Source of the DNA: an uncultured Oscillospiraceae bacterium
GTDB taxonomy: Bacteria > Bacillota > Clostridia > Oscillospirales > Oscillospiraceae
NCBI GenBank assembly: GCA_934662925.1
Contig: CAKUKL010000111.1
Coordinates: 1-5,760, forward strand
Direction of reading: 5' to 3'
DNA: 5,760 bases
The notes below the pieces were generated by a model. It was not told where the DNA came from. It worked only from the letters and a program-made list of their open reading frames with translations, and did not search any database. Both the position numbers and the translations under genes were made by a program. Shown here piece by piece: positions 1 to 5,592 of this stretch. Position 1 is the first letter of the stretch, and each line of letters opens with the position of its first letter.

Positions 1-287
1 AAGCCCAGCCAGTGGATGTCCTGCTTGATGGCCTCCACGAACTCCTCGTCCTCCTTGGTGGGGTTGGTGTCGTCCATGCGGAGGTTGCACAGGCCGCCGT
101 ACTTCTCGGCGGTGCCGAAGTCGATGGTCAGGGCCTTGCAGTGGCCGATGTGCAGGTAGCCGTTGGGCTCCGGCGGAAAACGGGTGTGGACAGTCATGCC
201 CTCATACTGCCCGCCCTGAGCGATGTCCTCGTCGATAAAGTCGTGGATAAAGTTCTGGCTCATGGTTACGTTCAGCTCTTCTGCCAT
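1..287 (-). CDS. glnS: Glutaminyl-tRNA synthetase, N-terminal part (truncated by window edge)
   Basis: Class I aminoacyl-tRNA synthetase that charges tRNA-Gln with glutamine in the cytoplasm. Only the first 95 codons are in the window; the gene continues past the left edge. The start of the Rossmann catalytic domain is visible. The ATP-binding motif [12 protein letters not shown] lies at residues 38-49 (HIGH at 46-49), followed by [17 protein letters not shown] at 67-83, matching the GlnRS block with RFDDTNP-KED. The PPEPNG form separates GlnRS from GluRS, which has a SPTG-type motif. The N-terminal [11 protein letters not shown] at 12-22 is also GlnRS-like. ATG at 285-287 was chosen because a TAAGGAG ribosome site (296-302) sits 8 bases upstream; the next Met, residue 9, has no such site. 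The gene is divergent from the ArsR operon and has its own promoter. Identity is near certain. Many Firmicutes make Gln-tRNA by the GatCAB amidotransferase route instead. Confidence 0.95.
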   Translation of the reverse strand, partial: MAEELNVTMSQNFIHDFIDEDIAQGGQYEGMTVHTRFPPEPNGYLHIGHCKALTIDFGTAEKYGGLCNLRMDDTNPTKEDEEFVEAIKQDIHWLG

Positions 288-326
288 GTCTGTCACTCCT
301 TAGTAGTGATATATTTTAACCTGAAT

Positions 327-355
327 ATTATACCCATTCCATGGGAGAAACGCAA
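327..355 (-). promoter_or_regulatory. Predicted sigma-A-type promoter of glnS
   Basis: Reading the minus strand there is a perfect TATAAT at 332-327, with TTGCGT 17 bases upstream at 355-350, which matches the -35 consensus at only three of six positions. This leaves a leader of about 35 bases before the glnS ATG. The leader shows no obvious T-box-like structure and is too short to hold one. The -10 box, spacing and position are good; the weak -35 box is the main doubt. Confidence 0.55.
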
Positions 356-425
356 CAGTTTTCGGCAGAAATCCGGCCTTTTTTCCGGAGCGGGGCGCAA
401 GCGGGGGAAAACCGGGAATTTCCTC

Positions 426-453
426 TTGACAGAACAGAAAATAAGAATATAAT
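426..453 (+). promoter_or_regulatory. Near-consensus sigma-A-type promoter of the ArsR-reductase-thioredoxin operon
   Basis: A perfect -35 hexamer TTGACA (426-431) and a perfect -10 hexamer TATAAT (448-453) are separated by 16 bases. Transcription would start near 460, giving a leader of about 27 bases before the ATG at 487. The region turns abruptly AT-rich here against GC-rich coding surroundings. So strong an unmodified promoter suggests that output is limited by a repressor, which fits the ArsR gene immediately downstream. Confidence 0.8.
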
Positions 454-472
454 AATATTAGAATTTACTAAT
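446..472 (+). promoter_or_regulatory. Candidate ArsR-family operator (two short inverted repeats over the -10 and start site)
   Basis: Two inverted repeats lie next to each other. AATAT (446-450) and ATATT (455-459) flank four bases and overlap the -10 box. ATTAG (457-461) and CTAAT (468-472) flank six bases around the likely transcription start. ArsR/SmtB repressors usually bind AT-rich imperfect inverted repeats overlapping their own promoter, so the location fits autorepression. The arms are only 5 bp in AT-rich sequence, so chance is possible. Binding by the neighbouring regulator is inference. Confidence 0.4.
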
Positions 473-486
473 GGAGGAGGGGCGGC

Positions 487-786
487 ATGGACGACAAACA
501 GATGCTGTACCAGCAGCGGGCGGAAATGCTCAAGGCGTTGGCCCATCCGGTGCGGCTGCGCATCGTCCGGGGACTGCTCCAGTGCGGCTGCAAGAACGTC
601 AGCTGTATGGAGCGGGCCACGGGCCAGTCCCAGTCGGCCATCTCCCAGCACCTGAACCGGCTGCGCCACGCCGGGGTGCTGGAGTGCGCCCGGTCGGGCA
701 ACGAGGTATACTACAAGGTGGCGGACGAGCGGGTGGCGGACATCATCGCAGCCCTGTTTGACGGAGAGGAGGCGGACTGCCTGTGA
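487..786 (+). CDS. ArsR/SmtB-family winged-helix transcriptional regulator, cysteine-rich
   Basis: A 99-residue dimeric DNA-binding repressor of ArsR type. Residues 12-31 form the first helices with the family's KALAHPVRLRIV block (16-27). The recognition helix is in GQSQSAISQHLNRLRHAGVL (46-65), and the wing is in ARSGNEVYYKV (68-78). Length is typical. Cysteines lie at 33, 35, 40, 67 and 98. Cys40 falls about where the second Cys of the ELCVCDL metal site sits in classical ArsR, but the first Cys there is Val38, and a separate CGC occurs at 33-35, so the effector need not be arsenic. The ATG at 487 follows a purine-rich GGAGGAGGGG site at 473-482. The stop overlaps the next start by 4 bases (GTGA), so it is coupled to the reductase gene. 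It probably represses its own operon and may sense thiol state, persulfide or a soft metal; that is inference. Confidence 0.9.
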   Translation: MDDKQMLYQQRAEMLKALAHPVRLRIVRGLLQCGCKNVSCMERATGQSQSAISQHLNRLRHAGVLECARSGNEVYYKVADERVADIIAALFDGEEADCL

Positions 787-1595
787 AATACGACATCATC
801 GTGGTGGGCGGCGGCCCCGCGGGGCTGACCGCGGCCATTCAGGCCCGTGCCCGGGACCGCTCCGTGCTGGTGGTCACCAACGAACCGGCGGCAAGCCCGC
901 TGTGCAAAGCCCCGGCCATTGAGAACTACCCCGGCATCCCCCATGTGTCCGGCCTGACGCTGGTGGAGCGGATGCTGGAACAGGCCAAGGGGCTGGGGGC
1001 GGAGCTCCGCATCGGCCGGGCACTGTCCGTCATGCCCATGGGGGAGAGCTGTTTTGTCTCCATCGGCTCCGACGTGGAGGAGGCCGGGGCGGTGATCCTG
1101 GCCCCCGGCGCGGCCCGGGGAACGCCGCTGAAGGGCGAGACGGAGCTTCTGGGCCGGGGGGTGAGCTACTGCGCCACCTGTGACGGCATGTTTTACCGGG
1201 GCAGGCCCATCGTGGTGGCGGGAAACGCCCCGGATCTGGCGGAGGAGACGGAGTATCTCCGGAGCATCGGCTGTCAGGTGACGGAGACCCGCCTGCCGGG
1301 GCTGTCCATCCTCGGGACGGACAAGGTCACCGGCGTGCGCACCGCCAAGGGCGAGGAGATCCCCTGCGACGGGGTGTTCCTGCTCCGGGCGGCGCTGGCG
1401 CCGGAGCAGCTGGCCCCGGGTCTGGAGACGGAAGGGGGCCGCATCCGGGTGGACCGGTACATGGCCACCAATCTGCCCGGCGTGTTTGCCGCCGGGGACT
1501 GCACCGGCGAGCCGTTACAGCTGGCCAAGGCGGCGGGGGAAGGCCAGATGGCCGCCCACAGCGCCATGAAATATCTGGATAAAGCAAAGAAATAA
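783..1595 (+). CDS. Short thioredoxin reductase-like flavoprotein without NADPH motifs (FFTR-like)
   Basis: A 270-residue cytoplasmic FAD protein of the thioredoxin reductase family, likely to reduce the thioredoxin encoded next. FAD motifs: GGGPAG at 9-14, ENYPG at 47-51, APGA at 107-110 (usually ATGA), and GVFAAGDC at 233-240. The redox disulfide is CATC at 130-133 followed by Asp134. The second nucleotide-binding domain is abnormal. The usual GGGxxA loop reads AGNAPD (146-151), the HRRxxxR NADPH-phosphate motif is absent, and the CATC-to-GD distance is about 40 residues shorter than in E. coli TrxB. The GGQ flavin-side motif near residue 40 is also missing. NADPH is therefore an unlikely donor. 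Clostridial ferredoxin-dependent flavin thioredoxin reductases lack the same motifs, making this the best guess. Start is GTG at 783, overlapping the regulator stop, with AGAGGAGG at 765-772 ten bases upstream. The frame is intact. Many pipelines would call it trxB. Confidence 0.88.
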   Translation: MKYDIIVVGGGPAGLTAAIQARARDRSVLVVTNEPAASPLCKAPAIENYPGIPHVSGLTLVERMLEQAKGLGAELRIGRALSVMPMGESCFVSIGSDVEEAGAVILAPGAARGTPLKGETELLGRGVSYCATCDGMFYRGRPIVVAGNAPDLAEETEYLRSIGCQVTETRLPGLSILGTDKVTGVRTAKGEEIPCDGVFLLRAALAPEQLAPGLETEGGRIRVDRYMATNLPGVFAAGDCTGEPLQLAKAAGEGQMAAHSAMKYLDKAKK

Positions 1596-1625
1596 CGAAG
1601 TTACGACAGAAAGGAAGTATTTCAA

Positions 1626-1943
1626 ATGGCAGTGATCCATTTCAACAAGGAAGGCTTTGACAAGGCGGCGGCCCAGGGCGCGCCCATGCTGGTGGACTTC
1701 TGGGCCACGTGGTGTGGCCCCTGCAAGATGCTGGCCCCCACCATTGAGAAGCTGGCGGAGCACTACGACGGCAAGGTGGTCGTGGGCAAAGTGGACGTGG
1801 ACGACGAGCCGGAGCTGGCCCAGCGCTTCGGCGTCATGAGCATCCCCACGCTGGTGGTGCTCAAGGACGGCAAGGAGGTGGCCCGCACCGTGGGCGTCCA
1901 GCCCCAGTCCGCCATCGAGCACATGGTGGATTCCGCCCTGTGA
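1626..1943 (+). CDS. trxA: Thioredoxin
   Basis: A 105-residue thioredoxin, the usual length, with the classic fold. The active site WCGPCK is at 29-34 (redox Cys30 and Cys33), preceded by the buried Asp24 in VDFWATW. The cis-proline is Pro74 in SIPT, and the C-terminal glycine region is at 82-90. It has no signal peptide or membrane segment, so it acts in the cytoplasm as a general protein disulfide reductant. The ATG at 1626 has an AGGAAG site at 1612-1617, eight bases upstream. It lies 30 bases after the reductase-like gene with no promoter visible between them, so it is the last gene of the operon and the expected substrate of that enzyme. A strong hairpin follows 10 bases after the stop. 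Family identity is near certain; a genome may hold other thioredoxins, so trxA is used in the generic sense. Confidence 0.96.
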   Translation: MAVIHFNKEGFDKAAAQGAPMLVDFWATWCGPCKMLAPTIEKLAEHYDGKVVVGKVDVDDEPELAQRFGVMSIPTLVVLKDGKEVARTVGVQPQSAIEHMVDSAL

Positions 1944-1953
1944 GACAAAACGC

Positions 1954-1992
1954 GGAAAGGCCCCGGAGATCTCAGATCTCCGGGGCCTTTCC
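1954..1992. terminator. Perfect 19-bp hairpin, probable bidirectional intrinsic terminator
   Basis: Bases 1954-1972 and 1974-1992 are exact reverse complements around a single central base (1973), with a GGCCCCGG core and AAA/TTT near the outer ends of the stem. It fills the 60-base gap between the thioredoxin stop (1943) and the convergent exporter stop (2004), so it can end transcripts from both sides. The U-tracts are modest: TTT within the stem plus a loose T-rich stretch after it on the plus strand, and TTTT three bases beyond the stem on the minus strand. The AGATCTC heptamer is tandemly repeated at the centre (1967-1980). Confidence 0.85.
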
Positions 1993-2003
1993 ATACATTT
2001 ACC

Positions 2004-3818
2004 TTACGACGCCTGCTCGAATTGGCTGTTGTACAGGTCGGCGTAGAACCCGCCCTGGGCCAGCAGCTCCTCGTGGCTGCCGTGCTCGATGATGTCGCCC
2101 TCCTTCATGACCAGAATGAGGTCGGCGTTGCGGATGGTGGACAGCCGGTGGGCGATGACGAAGCTGGTGCGGTTTTCCGTCAGCCGGTCCATGGCCCGCT
2201 GGGCGATGAGCTCCGTCCGGGTGTCCACGGAGGAGGTGGCCTCGTCCAGAATGAGCATGGGGCTGTTCTGGATCATGGCCCGGGCGATGGTGAACAGCTG
2301 CTTCTGCCCGGCGGAAATGGCCACGTTTTCGCCCAGCACGGTGTCGAAGCCGTGGGGCAGCGTTTCGATAAAGTGGTAGATGCCGCAGGCCCGGCAGGCG
2401 GCCTCAAGCTGCGCGTCGGTGACGCCGGTCTTGTTGTAGACCAGATTCTCCCGGACGGTGCCCTCGAACAGCCATGTGTCCTGCAATACCATGCTGAACA
2501 GGCCGTGGACGCTTTCCCGCTTCATCTGGGAGGTGGGGACGCCGTCGATGCGGATCTCGCCGGAGGACAGGTCGTAAAAGCGCATAAGCAGGTTGACCAT
2601 GGTGGTCTTGCCCGCGCCGGTGGGGCCGACGATGGCTACCTTCTGGCCGGGCTTCACATGGGCGGAGAAGTCCTTGATGATGACCTTGTCCGGGTGGTCA
2701 GGATAGGCAAAGCGCACGTGGTCGAACTCCACCTCGCCTCGGACGTGATCGGGGGCGGACTGCTTGCCGGATTCATCGGGCATCTCCGGCTCCTGAAGGA
2801 AGTCGAAGATCCGGTCCCCGGCGGCGGCCGCGGACTGCATTTGGGTGAAGCCCTGAGCCAGCGTGCCCAGCGGGGAGGTAAACAGCCGGACGTACATGAT
2901 GAAGGCGATGATGACGCCGAACTTGATCTGCCCGCCGATCACGAGGGCGGAGCCCAGCACGCACACCGCCACATAGCCCAGATTGCCCATGACGTTCATC
3001 AGCGGCTGCATGACGCCGGACAGGAACTGGCTGCGCCAGTCGGCGTCGTACACGGCGGCGTTCATGCCGGCGAAGGTCTTTTTGATCTTGTTGTTGGCAA
3101 GGGAGATGCGCACCACGTCGTGGCCGGAGTACATCTCCTCCACGTAGCCGTTGAGCTTGCCCAGACTGCTCTGCCGGGCGGTGAAATACTTCTGGGAGCG
3201 GAGCATGATCAGGCCCATGGCGGCGAAGCCCAGCACGGTGATGGCCACGGCGGCCAGCGCCATGCGCCACTCGGTGACGAACATCATGATCAGGCAGCCG
3301 ATGAACTGCGCCCCGGAGCTGATCATGGAGGGCAGGGCGTTGGACAGGGTCTGCTGGAGGGTGCTCACGTCGTTGGTGACCCGGCTGAGCAGATCACCGT
3401 AGGACACGGTGTTGAAGTAGCTCATGGGCACCCGGTTGATCTTCCGGGACAGGTCGTCCCGCATGGTCTTGGACAGGTCCAGCGTGATGGTGGCCATGAT
3501 GAAGTGCATGATATAGGAGCACAGGCCGCTGACGCCGTAGATGATGAGCAGCCGCACACCGATCTTCCCGACGGCGGCAAGGTCGATGCCCGTCATCAGC
3601 CCGTCGGAGATGAGGTTGGTGATGTCGGCCAGCTGGTTGGGGCCGACGATGGTGAGGACCGCGCCCACCGCCGCCAGCAGCAGGGCGATGGCCATGGGGA
3701 CCTTCAGCTTGCTGGAATAGGTGAACAGCTCCCGGAATATGCCGCGGATGCCGCGCTTACTCTTTTCAATGGCCCCCATGCCGCCGCCGGGGCCGTGCAT
3801 ACGTCTCTGCTGACTCAT
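2004..3818 (-). CDS. ABC exporter half-transporter, catalytically complete subunit with altered signature motif (TM288-like)
   Basis: A 604-residue type IV ABC exporter half: an N-terminal six-helix membrane domain (segments roughly at 41-60, 86-110, 162-182, 186-206, 270-294 and 298-318) fused to an ATPase domain. ATPase motifs: A-loop Tyr372, Walker A GPTGAGKT at 398-405, Q-loop Gln446, signature ISAGQ at 501-505, Walker B MLILDE at 521-526 with catalytic Glu526, D-loop SSVD at 529-532, and switch His557. The signature departs from LSGGQ, with Ala for the first Gly, as expected in the partner that completes a degenerate site. It probably pairs with the subunit encoded just upstream to export drugs or other hydrophobic compounds; the substrate cannot be read from sequence. 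The start was set at ATG 3818: a GTG at 3827 would overlap the ribosome site, while GGGAGG lies 8 bases before the ATG. One base separates it from the upstream stop. Confidence 0.93.
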   Translation of the reverse strand: MSQQRRMHGPGGGMGAIEKSKRGIRGIFRELFTYSSKLKVPMAIALLLAAVGAVLTIVGPNQLADITNLISDGLMTGIDLAAVGKIGVRLLIIYGVSGLCSYIMHFIMATITLDLSKTMRDDLSRKINRVPMSYFNTVSYGDLLSRVTNDVSTLQQTLSNALPSMISSGAQFIGCLIMMFVTEWRMALAAVAITVLGFAAMGLIMLRSQKYFTARQSSLGKLNGYVEEMYSGHDVVRISLANNKIKKTFAGMNAAVYDADWRSQFLSGVMQPLMNVMGNLGYVAVCVLGSALVIGGQIKFGVIIAFIMYVRLFTSPLGTLAQGFTQMQSAAAAGDRIFDFLQEPEMPDESGKQSAPDHVRGEVEFDHVRFAYPDHPDKVIIKDFSAHVKPGQKVAIVGPTGAGKTTMVNLLMRFYDLSSGEIRIDGVPTSQMKRESVHGLFSMVLQDTWLFEGTVRENLVYNKTGVTDAQLEAACRACGIYHFIETLPHGFDTVLGENVAISAGQKQLFTIARAMIQNSPMLILDEATSSVDTRTELIAQRAMDRLTENRTSFVIAHRLSTIRNADLILVMKEGDIIEHGSHEELLAQGGFYADLYNSQFEQAS

Positions 3819-3819
3819 T

Positions 3820-5592
3820 TCAGACACCTCCCGTTTCGCCCAGCTCTTCGGGGGAGAGCTGGGACATGGCGATCTCCCGGTATACCGGGCAATTTTTCAT
3901 CAGTTCGTCGTGGGTGCCGATGCCCACGGCCCGGCCCTCGTCCAGCACCACGATCTTATCTGCGTGGCGGATGGTGCCGATGCGCTGGGCCACGATGAGG
4001 CAGGTGGTGCCCGCAAGCTCGTGGGCAAGGCCCGCCCGGAGCTTCGCGTCCGTCTTGTAGTCCAGCGCGGAGAAGGAGTCGTCGAAGATGAGGATCTCCG
4101 GCTGGCGGGCCAGCGCCCGGGCGATGGACAGCCGCTGCTTCTGGCCGCCGGAGAAGTTCGTGCCGCCCTGCGCCACCGGCGCGTCCAGCCCCTCGGGGAG
4201 GGAGTCCACGAACTCGGAGGCCTGGGCCAGCGCCACGGCCTTGTTCACCGACGGATCGGAGCTGTCGGCGGTGCTCTCGCCGAAGAGGATGTTGTCCCGG
4301 ATGTTCCCGGCGAAGAGGACGGCCTTCTGGGTGATGTAGCCGATGCGGTCGTACAGTCCCTCGAAGGAGTAGTCCCGGATGTCCCGGCCGTCGATGAGCA
4401 CCTGACCGGAGCTGGCGTCGTAGAACCGGGCGGCGAGGCTCACCAGCGTGGTCTTGCCGGAGCCGGTGGCGCCGATGAAGGCCACCGTCTCGCCTTTATT
4501 GGCCTTGAAGCTGATGTGGGACAGAATATCCTGCCCGGAGGTGGGATAGCGGAAGGACACGTCCCGGAACTCCACGGTGCCGGTCTCCGGGGCCTTCGTC
4601 TCCGTGCCCTCTCTGAGGTCAACTTCGGTGTTCAGTACCTCGTTGATGCGCTGGGCGGACACCTGCGCGGAGGGCAGGAACATGACGATCATGACCATCA
4701 TCATGATGGACATGACCACGTAGGTGGCGTAGGTGCCGAACACTACCACGTCGCTGAAGAAGGTCACCCGGCCCATGACGTCGGCCACGGAGATGTCGTT
4801 GACCAGCGCCGCGCCTACCCAGTAGATGGTCAGGGCCAGCGCGTTCATAGCGAAGGTCACCGCCGGCATGAGCAGGGCGAAGGCCCGCTGGTTGAACAGC
4901 TGGGTGTTCATCAGCACGCCGCTGGCCTTGTAGAACTTCTCGTTCTGGTACTCCTCGGCGTTGTAGGCGTGGACCACGTTGATGCCAGTGAGGTTTTCCC
5001 GGGTGACGAGGTTGATGTCATCCATGAGCCGCTGCACCCGCTTGACCCGGGGCAGCACGATGACCACGATGAGAATCATCATCGCCAGCAGGGCGGCCAC
5101 GAAGCCCGCCGTGATGACGGACAGGGTCCAGCTCTTGTTGACGATCTTGATGACCGCCCACACCGCCATCACCGGGGCCTTGATGAGGATCTGAAGGCCC
5201 ATGGAGATCAGCATCTGGATCTGGGTGATGTCGTTGGTGGTGCGGTTGACGAGGCTGGGCACGGAGAAGTCCAGCATTTCCTTCTGGCTGAAGTCCGCCA
5301 CCTTGTTGAATACGCTCTCCCGGAGGGTGAAGCTCAGTCCGGCGGCCACCTTGGCGGACAGAAAGCCGCAGATGACGGCCAGCACGGCGCTGGCCAGCGT
5401 GCAGGCCAGCATTTTTCCGCCGGGCACCAGAATGTCCGCGGTGGTGCTGCCGGGAGTCTGAATGAGGACGGTGAGGTCGCTCATGTAGTCGGGCAGGCGC
5501 AGGTCGAAGTAGATCTGGCCCAGCACCAGCAGGGCGCACAGCCCGGCCATGAGCCATTCCCGCCTGCCCATTCGTTTCAGCAGTTTGATCAT
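3820..5592 (-). CDS. ABC exporter half-transporter, degenerate-site subunit (TM287-like)
   Basis: A 590-residue ABC exporter half with a six-helix membrane domain (helices roughly at 13-30, 60-82, 128-150, 157-180, 240-264 and 280-306) and an ATPase domain. ATPase motifs: A-loop Tyr349, Walker A GATGSGKT at 374-381, Q-loop Gln422, intact signature FSGGQ at 480-484, Walker B ILIFDD at 500-505, and D-loop SALD at 508-511. Asp505 replaces the catalytic Glu, and Gln536 in IVAQRIGTI replaces the switch His. Both changes mark the non-hydrolysing site of heterodimeric exporters such as TM287/288, BmrCD and LmrCD. Its good signature motif would complete the competent site of the partner encoded directly downstream. 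ATG at 5592 has AAGGAAGG at 5602-5609, nine bases upstream, and overlaps the MarR stop as ATGA. Transcription comes from a promoter beyond the right edge. Confidence 0.94.
   Translation of the reverse strand: MIKLLKRMGRREWLMAGLCALLVLGQIYFDLRLPDYMSDLTVLIQTPGSTTADILVPGGKMLACTLASAVLAVICGFLSAKVAAGLSFTLRESVFNKVADFSQKEMLDFSVPSLVNRTTNDITQIQMLISMGLQILIKAPVMAVWAVIKIVNKSWTLSVITAGFVAALLAMMILIVVIVLPRVKRVQRLMDDINLVTRENLTGINVVHAYNAEEYQNEKFYKASGVLMNTQLFNQRAFALLMPAVTFAMNALALTIYWVGAALVNDISVADVMGRVTFFSDVVVFGTYATYVVMSIMMMVMIVMFLPSAQVSAQRINEVLNTEVDLREGTETKAPETGTVEFRDVSFRYPTSGQDILSHISFKANKGETVAFIGATGSGKTTLVSLAARFYDASSGQVLIDGRDIRDYSFEGLYDRIGYITQKAVLFAGNIRDNILFGESTADSSDPSVNKAVALAQASEFVDSLPEGLDAPVAQGGTNFSGGQKQRLSIARALARQPEILIFDDSFSALDYKTDAKLRAGLAHELAGTTCLIVAQRIGTIRHADKIVVLDEGRAVGIGTHDELMKNCPVYREIAMSQLSPEELGETGGV
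3827..3832 (-). promoter_or_regulatory. Ribosome binding site that fixes the start of the second exporter gene
   Basis: GGGAGG on the minus strand, inside the last codons of the upstream exporter gene, is followed by 8 bases and then ATG at 3818-3816. The longer in-frame alternative, GTG at 3827-3825, begins within this site and so cannot use it. The upstream stop (3822-3820) and this ATG form TGA-A-ATG, a typical termination-reinitiation junction. Confidence 0.75.

Noticed and set aside
288..326. Possible T-box riboswitch in the glnS leader.
   Set aside because: The leader from the predicted start to the ATG is only about 35 bases, far too short for a T-box, and no T-box core or terminator stem is seen.
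372..389. Short inverted repeat TCCGG/CCGGA with an 8-base T-rich loop between the divergent promoters.
   Set aside because: Five-base arms built on the self-complementary CCGG are expected by chance in GC-rich DNA, and it has no clear position relative to either promoter.
12..452. Plus-strand open frame of 146 codons covering glnS and the intergenic region.
   Set aside because: It is antisense to clear GlnRS coding sequence, has no credible ribosome site, and its tail runs through the divergent promoters.
1515..1994. Minus-strand open frame of 159 codons across the thioredoxin gene and the hairpin.
   Set aside because: It is antisense to a complete thioredoxin with WCGPC and runs through the terminator; it has no domain pattern of its own.
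4675..4720. Methionine-rich stretch in the sixth membrane helix of the degenerate exporter subunit, which reads as an ATG/CAT-rich repeat in DNA.
   Set aside because: Homologous Firmicute exporters commonly have a Met-rich sixth helix before the LP-AQ-SAQRI linker, so it is a family trait and not a DNA repeat or metal site.
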